IMG/VR virus record: IMGVR_UViG_3300010354_000731
Span: 1 to 22,507 of that record
Direction: 5' to 3' (one strand)
From: a virus
Length of the DNA: 22,507 nucleotides
Made by a program: the position numbers and the translations under genes
The notes under the pieces: generated by a model
The model's input: the letters and a program-made list of their open reading frames with translations, nothing else
Databases searched by the model: none
Told to the model about the DNA's origin: nothing
Shown here: positions 18,835-22,507 of the stretch, piece after piece
Layout of the letters: every line of letters begins with the position of its first letter
Numbering within the stretch: the stretch's first letter is position 1

Positions 18835-19803
18835 TTAACCAAGAGCAGTCCTCCAAATCGGAGGACTGTTCATTTTATCAATAAATGTATCTATTGTGGT
18901 GGAACGAGATCCAATATTATTAAAATTTCTCACACCGCTGGCATATGTGGTTCTTGCTCCCGATATGACATTGCCAGAAATATCGTTTCCATTTTTAATT
19001 TCAGAAAACTCTAATTCATTGTTTTGTTTTTTTGTAGAATTTCTAGCCATTTCGGTGAGTGATTCATCTCTTTCCTTCTCCCTCATTGCCATTTTTTGTT
19101 CGTTATCTTTTGAAAGATCCGTGACAGCATCATGCATTTTTGGTTTAGAATCATCAACCATGATGTTTGATTTTTCAAGATAATTAATATTTATTTCTTT
19201 TAAGTCATTACTAAATTCATTTTGTATAACACTAGTATTTGGTGACATTTGCATTCTGTCTGATATTGCATTTTGAGTCAAAGTATGCAACATATCATAG
19301 GATCTTTTTAGATCTACATTTTTAGATTTTACAGGTGATTGAGAATATGAATAATCTGAAGGAGCATCGGGAGAATAATAATCAAGACTTCTTATATCTA
19401 AAGTTGGTTGTGGTGGTCCAGAATTAATAGATTTTTGTAATAAAACCAATGGACTATTTTCATACTGTACTACTTTTACGTTAGAATCTCCATCTTGTTT
19501 TGAATCCCCTGTGTAATTTTTTTTTAATTCTTCTGGAGAAGATGGTGGATTGTTTCCAAGAACATTATTTACGATGTTCGTTGCATTATTTCTTTGCAAT
19601 AAAGACGGAGTGCTTGTAGAAGATAAATTAACATTTACGTTAAAATTATTTGTAACACCTCCAGATGCTTCTTGTGCGTTTATTTCTTCCTGTGAAGGCA
19701 ATTCTACAAGATTATCTGGTTGTGATGACTCAACAGATAACAAACCACCATCAAATGTATTTTGTAGTTCTGAGTTTACAAGTTTTCTGTTTTCGTTATC
19801 CAT
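18835..19803 (-). CDS. Hypothetical protein of the baseplate/assembly region
   Basis: 322 residues. The ATG overlaps the stop of the short ORF at 19796 (ATGGATAA). Asn/Ser-rich, low complexity (residues about 50-125), with helical charged parts (DLSKDNEQKMAMREKERDES, in part) and a C-terminus NSPPIWRTALG that looks conserved in phage morphogenesis genes. No enzymatic motif. Position after gp26 suggests a tail or baseplate assembly role. The last codons form a terminator hairpin for gp32 on the opposite strand. Confidence 0.75.
   Translation of the reverse strand: MDNENRKLVNSELQNTFDGGLLSVESSQPDNLVELPSQEEINAQEASGGVTNNFNVNVNLSSTSTPSLLQRNNATNIVNNVLGNNPPSSPEELKKNYTGDSKQDGDSNVKVVQYENSPLVLLQKSINSGPPQPTLDIRSLDYYSPDAPSDYSYSQSPVKSKNVDLKRSYDMLHTLTQNAISDRMQMSPNTSVIQNEFSNDLKEININYLEKSNIMVDDSKPKMHDAVTDLSKDNEQKMAMREKERDESLTEMARNSTKKQNNELEFSEIKNGNDISGNVISGARTTYASGVRNFNNIGSRSTTIDTFIDKMNSPPIWRTALG
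18844..18870 (+). terminator. Intrinsic terminator of gp32 within the 3' coding end of the convergent gene
   Basis: AGCAGTCCTCC (18844-18854), loop AAATC, GGAGGACTGTT (18860-18870), 11 pairs with one G-U, then CATTTTAT. On the minus strand the same bases encode NSPPIWRTAL. Confidence 0.8.
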
Positions 19804-19951
19804 TTCGATTTGCCCTTGCTTGAAGTGTCTTCAAATTTTGATCTTCTATGTGCTGCCTCAGTTGTTCTACAAATATGTCTCTTTCCCACGGAATCATATT
19901 TTCTATATCACTTATATTTAATTTTTGTATATGCATTAAATTAAAATTCAT
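19796..19951 (-). CDS. Short ORF read as -1 frameshift extension of gp26 (assembly-chaperone-like tail)
   Basis: 51 residues if started at ATG 19951: MNFNLMHIQKLNISDIENMI then PWERDIFVEQLRQHI. There is no Shine-Dalgarno before this ATG. The reading frame is open upstream to the slippery T7 in the gp26 gene (no stop between), so a -1 shift yields ...DFF-SIGLSYTTLNSIFKMNFNLMH, which continues naturally. The ENMIPWERDI motif with a following helix resembles the C-terminal part of gpGT-type tail-assembly chaperones and of gp26-family proteins in other marine phages (recalled). Its stop overlaps the next gene's start. Confidence 0.75.
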   Translation of the reverse strand: MNFNLMHIQKLNISDIENMIPWERDIFVEQLRQHIEDQNLKTLQARANRNG

Positions 19952-19986
19952 TTTGAAAATACTGTTCAGTGTTGTGTAGCTGAGGC

Positions 19987-20685
19987 CTATTGAAAAAAAT
20001 CACGAACTCCTCTTAAAATAATCTCTCTAGTTGTCCCATCTGAAGTTTGATATTCAATCTTCTTTTGAATCTTCGGCATTGTTTTGAAAAAGTCAATAAG
20101 TTTATTAAATTGTTGTTTTGTTAATAAATCCAAAAATTCTTTTAAATTATCTGACGAATAGTTTTGAGTTTCTATGATTTCTTTTGGCGTTTCAATTGTT
20201 TCTATACATCGTATTAAAAGATCATAGTAATCCTCATTTTGGTTTTTTGCTATAAAATCTGAAAGAACAGGATACCTCATGGTGATAATCATATTGTCAA
20301 ATTTAATCTTTTTATTGTGATTATCAAAATATACTGGTTCTATCTCATCCAAGTTTAGTACAATATTAATTTTTTCATTTGTATATGGACATATTATTGT
20401 TGTTTCTACAATTTCACCCACAGACTTGCATCTTAGTTTGATAAAAAAATATTCAACATCAAATATTGGAACTTTATCTATTTTTTGGTCAAGAGAAAAA
20501 CAAGATTCTATTACACTTCCTATAGTTGTCAAAAAGTCTTCTTTGTTGCCTGTGCTGTTTGACATTAATAAAGATTTTTCATCTTTTACTGTAAATGGTG
20601 TAAAGTTTACTTTCTTTTGAGTAGAAGGTTGGGTAATCACATACTTTGGTAGTGATTTTTTCATATAATCTAAAAGTTGTTCCAT
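19987..20685 (-). CDS. gp26: gp26-type baseplate/assembly protein (T4_baseplate family)
   Basis: 232 residues (T4 gp26: 208). Start at 20685 has AAGG upstream. Typical family features: N-terminal LPKYVITQPSTQKKVNFTPF (in part) and TVKDEKSLLMS, then Ile/Leu-rich FDVEYFFIKLRCKSVGEIVE, an INIVLNLDEIEP segment and a C-terminal helix domain ending RGVRDFFQ. In T4, gp26 is part of the baseplate hub assembly pathway. The last codons GAT TTT TTT CAA TAG hold T_TTT_TTT, a -1 slippery heptamer (19993-19999); see the ORF at 19796. Full shifted product would have 296 residues. Confidence 0.85.
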   Translation of the reverse strand: MEQLLDYMKKSLPKYVITQPSTQKKVNFTPFTVKDEKSLLMSNSTGNKEDFLTTIGSVIESCFSLDQKIDKVPIFDVEYFFIKLRCKSVGEIVETTIICPYTNEKINIVLNLDEIEPVYFDNHNKKIKFDNMIITMRYPVLSDFIAKNQNEDYYDLLIRCIETIETPKEIIETQNYSSDNLKEFLDLLTKQQFNKLIDFFKTMPKIQKKIEYQTSDGTTREIILRGVRDFFQ

Positions 20686-20694
20686 AATTAAACC

Positions 20695-21372
20695 TTATGC
20701 GTAAATATAATCTTTAAACTGAAATGATACTGTGAATGTTGGATATGCTGATCCATCAGATGCCATCGTGACTGGACTTATCGTTGCTGGATACGCCTCT
20801 TTTAATATTATTGTTCTATTTGGTTGTTTTGTTTGACTATTTAAACAATTGATAACAACTGTGCCAACTCCATTATAATAATCAATATAATCGTTATACT
20901 TATTAGTTCCAAAATTTGCATCAGAATCTTGTACACCACCAGAGGATAATGAAGAACTAATAGAATCGTATTGCTGGGATGTCAATTGCACTGATGAAGG
21001 ATCAGAAGTGCTGTTTTCCTGTGAATCTAAAGCAATTTGTTGCTCTACGCTTCTGCCATCATTACGAATAATAGAGTTCATCCACGATTCAATATAAGTT
21101 CTTTCTACCCAATCTTGGTATATGATAAAGGTCATGCTGCATTGAGTATAACCTCTCTTGTATGGAATCTTTCTAATTGTTCCCCATATATCATGATCAT
21201 ATGTAATGAATAATCTTCCAGGTAAGACAACGTTCAATGGGTAACAAACAATTGGATTATTTCCGTTTTGAGCAAGTGTCACTGCGTACATAGCGGATAT
21301 CTGAGGACCGCCTCTAGACAGAACATCGTCTCTAAATTGGGTTATTGTATTGCTGATTTTAGGTGTTCCCAT
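20695..21372 (-). CDS. Tail-tube-like baseplate protein (gp54/gp19 type)
   Basis: 225 residues from ATG 21372 (the preceding TTG is also in frame). N-terminal FRDDVLSRGGPQISAMYAVTL, LPGRLFITYDHDIWGTIRKIPY and SMTFIIYQDW follow the strand order of T4-type tail-tube proteins (gp19) and the tube initiator gp54; the C-terminus RTIILKEAYPATISPVTMAS ... FTVSFQFKDYIY resembles the A-[YW]-P ... FTV.F.Y ending of gp19. In size and position (beside gp26, gp4 and gp48) gp54 or another gp19-fold tube/baseplate protein fits best. A Ser/Gln-rich insertion lies at residues about 120-150. Confidence 0.7.
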   Translation of the reverse strand: MGTPKISNTITQFRDDVLSRGGPQISAMYAVTLAQNGNNPIVCYPLNVVLPGRLFITYDHDIWGTIRKIPYKRGYTQCSMTFIIYQDWVERTYIESWMNSIIRNDGRSVEQQIALDSQENSTSDPSSVQLTSQQYDSISSSLSSGGVQDSDANFGTNKYNDYIDYYNGVGTVVINCLNSQTKQPNRTIILKEAYPATISPVTMASDGSAYPTFTVSFQFKDYIYA

Positions 21373-21805
21373 CAAATAACTCTTTTTCTGTTAGTATTAC
21401 AAATTTCCAATTGTGGGTTTTGCAAAACTCTTTTGCAGCATCCCATTTTTTAATATTTATAGCGTAAGTTATATTTTCATTAATTAATGATCTTTTTGAC
21501 TTTCGCTTTCCCGCTGTTGGACTTTTTGTTTGTTTTTCTGGTTTGATCTCTACTATTAGAGTATCAACCTTGCCCTCTTTGTTTTTCTTCTCTACGATAA
21601 AATCGGGAATGTAAAAATGTAATTCTTTATCGACGGGAGACTGGTAAGGAATTCTGAGAGTTTCAAAAGACCACCTTATAATATTTTTATTTTCATCCAG
21701 GAATTTACAAAATTTTCTTTCCCAAAGAGATCTACAAAGTATTTTATTTGGGTCGCCTATATATTTTGTAGTGTTCTTTGGTATAAATTTTGTTTTATAT
21801 GGCAT
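21359..21805 (-). CDS. gp4: gp4-like head completion nuclease
   Basis: 148 residues; T4 gp4 (also called gp50/4) is about 150. Start at 21805 gives MPYKTKFIPKNTTKYIGDPN; the longer frame to 21862 overlaps the divergent gene and is rejected. Family pattern: CRSLWERKFCKFLDEN (residues about 25-40), IPDF (66-69) and VEIKPEKQ (85-92), the last two forming a PD-(D/E)XK nuclease core as in TnsA-like enzymes, then a C-terminal helix-strand (AAKEFCKTHNWKFVILTE). It acts in completing the filled head before tail joining. It overlaps the next gene by 14 nt. Confidence 0.85.
   Translation of the reverse strand: MPYKTKFIPKNTTKYIGDPNKILCRSLWERKFCKFLDENKNIIRWSFETLRIPYQSPVDKELHFYIPDFIVEKKNKEGKVDTLIVEIKPEKQTKSPTAGKRKSKRSLINENITYAINIKKWDAAKEFCKTHNWKFVILTEKELFDGNT
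21454..21461 (-). promoter_or_regulatory. Late-box sequence within gp4, upstream of the gp54-like gene
   Basis: Exact TATAAATA on the minus strand, about 80 nt before ATG 21372. It may give the downstream morphogenesis genes a late start, or be a chance match. Confidence 0.4.
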
Positions 21806-21826
21806 AAAAATATTTAGGAGAGAATA

Positions 21827-22507
21827 ATGCCAGGATTTGTTGGAAACGCAGCAAGTTTGCAAGAATCAACGGGATCGTTTGTTTTTCCAAACGATCCCGA
21901 GTTGGTCAGTTCTATACCATTGTGGATGAAATTTTATTGTTTTGAGTATTCTAATAATGCATTAAGTCGCGCTGCAGCATCATTAAGAGCGCAAAATTCA
22001 GCAAGTGTCCCAGGATTATCAAATCTAAAAGCACAGATATATGTTCCAGCACCCACAGCATTTGAATGTTTAACTTCTCTACAATATAATAGATCTGCTA
22101 CAACAGCAGCAAATGCATTTCCTGGAGTGGTGAACAAATTGTGGGATTTTGCAAAATCTTCAAGTAATCCTTTTATTAAATCAATTGTGGATGGTATGAG
22201 TCAAATCGCGGATGATGCAAAACAAACAGCAGATATTCTTGGTGCTATTGCTGGTGGAGGGTTTGGGTATGGACAAGACATACCATTAGATCTAAACGAT
22301 CTTACCTTTGTTGGTACTGGGTCTTATAGATCTTTTGATATACGATTGTATCTTCCCTGTCTATCTGTTGCAGATTCGATGAAAGCAGGAAAAATAATTA
22401 GATCGTTCGAAGCACTAGCACTCCCCACTGCATTATCCGCTGGTAGCATTTTTGCAACAAAATATTTTCATCCTCCTTTATGGTCATTTGGTGTCGGACC
22501 AGTTGAT
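21827..22507 (+). CDS. gp48: gp48-like baseplate tail-tube cap protein (partial)
   Basis: 227 residues, open to the right edge. AGGAGAG 5 nt before the ATG. N-terminal part is Ala/Ser-rich (ASLQESTGSFVFPNDPELVS), then SIPLWMKFYCFEYS, a hydrophobic helical stretch (residues about 115-150), and the diagnostic block LTFVGTGSYRSFDIRLYLPC (about 165-185), then KIIRSFEALALPTAL and PPLWSF. The order 'R-F-strand ... II..F......P ... hPP.W.F' is shared by T4 gp48 and gp54. Assignment to gp48 rather than gp54 is by context and is tentative. It is transcribed opposite to gp4, 21 nt away. A perfect 12-bp hairpin lies at 21870-21899 in its coding sequence. Confidence 0.6.
   Translation, partial: MPGFVGNAASLQESTGSFVFPNDPELVSSIPLWMKFYCFEYSNNALSRAAASLRAQNSASVPGLSNLKAQIYVPAPTAFECLTSLQYNRSATTAANAFPGVVNKLWDFAKSSSNPFIKSIVDGMSQIADDAKQTADILGAIAGGGFGYGQDIPLDLNDLTFVGTGSYRSFDIRLYLPCLSVADSMKAGKIIRSFEALALPTALSAGSIFATKYFHPPLWSFGVGPVD
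21870..21899 (+). repeat. Perfect 12-bp inverted repeat near the gp48 start
   Basis: CGGGATCGTTTG, loop TTTTTC, CAAACGATCCCG; begins 43 nt after the start codon. Same geometry (12-bp stem, 6-nt loop) as 14961-14990 but unrelated sequence. Confidence 0.85.

Overview
The window comes from a T4-like myovirus, probably from an aquatic environment. It carries recognisable T4-type genes: gp32 (single-stranded DNA binding), gp33 (late-transcription coactivator), a gp26-type baseplate/assembly protein, gp4 (head completion) and gp48/gp54-like tail-tube and baseplate proteins. It also has many tiny coding sequences with ATGA/TAATG overlaps, a tRNA cluster, exact T4 late-promoter boxes (TATAAATA) and strong sigma70-type promoters (TTGACA, 16-17 nt, TATAAT). 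Base composition is AT-rich, except for the exported dockerin gene (12517-13284) and the small HTH-like gene (9878-10156), which look more GC-rich. The host cannot be fixed. The dockerin gene resembles planctomycete proteins, while the circularly permuted tmRNA is a form known from alphaproteobacteria and some cyanobacteria and betaproteobacteria.

Layout. (1) 1-5086: two tandem paralogues, each behind a late promoter, a small exported protein, four Pro/Trp-rich proteins in a row, and a convergent minus-strand gene. Most begin with a short K/F/Y/L-rich helix ending in [I/L]xE, which resembles the T4 capsid-targeting sequence cut by the prohead protease. (2) 5126-9691: small early-type genes (a hyperacidic protein, an SH3-like protein, a T4 endonuclease V-like protein, a HEXXH metalloprotease), an HNH endonuclease, tRNA-Gly and a degenerate tRNA-Lys. 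(3) 9762-11410: an HTH-like gene behind a leader that folds as an H-type pseudoknot, a cytidine-deaminase-fold protein, small proteins, and another capsid-targeting-like gene on the minus strand. (4) 11432-12476: one RNA operon with tRNA-Ile, tRNA-Glu, tRNA-Ser (odd anticodon loop), tRNA-Pro, a BPSL0761-like CDS, a permuted two-piece tmRNA and an intrinsic terminator. (5) 12517-15265: exported cohesin/dockerin-like protein, holin-like membrane protein, tRNA-Arg and small proteins. (6) 15262-17549 (minus): two virion-type proteins, the larger fibre-like. (7) 17594-18819: gp33 and gp32. (8) 18835-22507: the morphogenesis block (region protein, gp26 with a short downstream ORF reachable by a -1 frameshift, gp54/gp19-like protein, gp4) on the minus strand, and a divergent gp48-like gene that runs off the right edge.

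How the parts fit: gp33 and the late boxes point to T4-style late transcription, and several genes with capsid-targeting-like N-termini sit directly behind those boxes, as expected for proteins packed into the head. The tRNAs and the tmRNA form a translation-support module. The strongest unusual signals are the permuted tmRNA, the gp26 slippery heptamer joining two ORFs, the family of putative internal head proteins, and the pseudoknot leader at 9797-9877.
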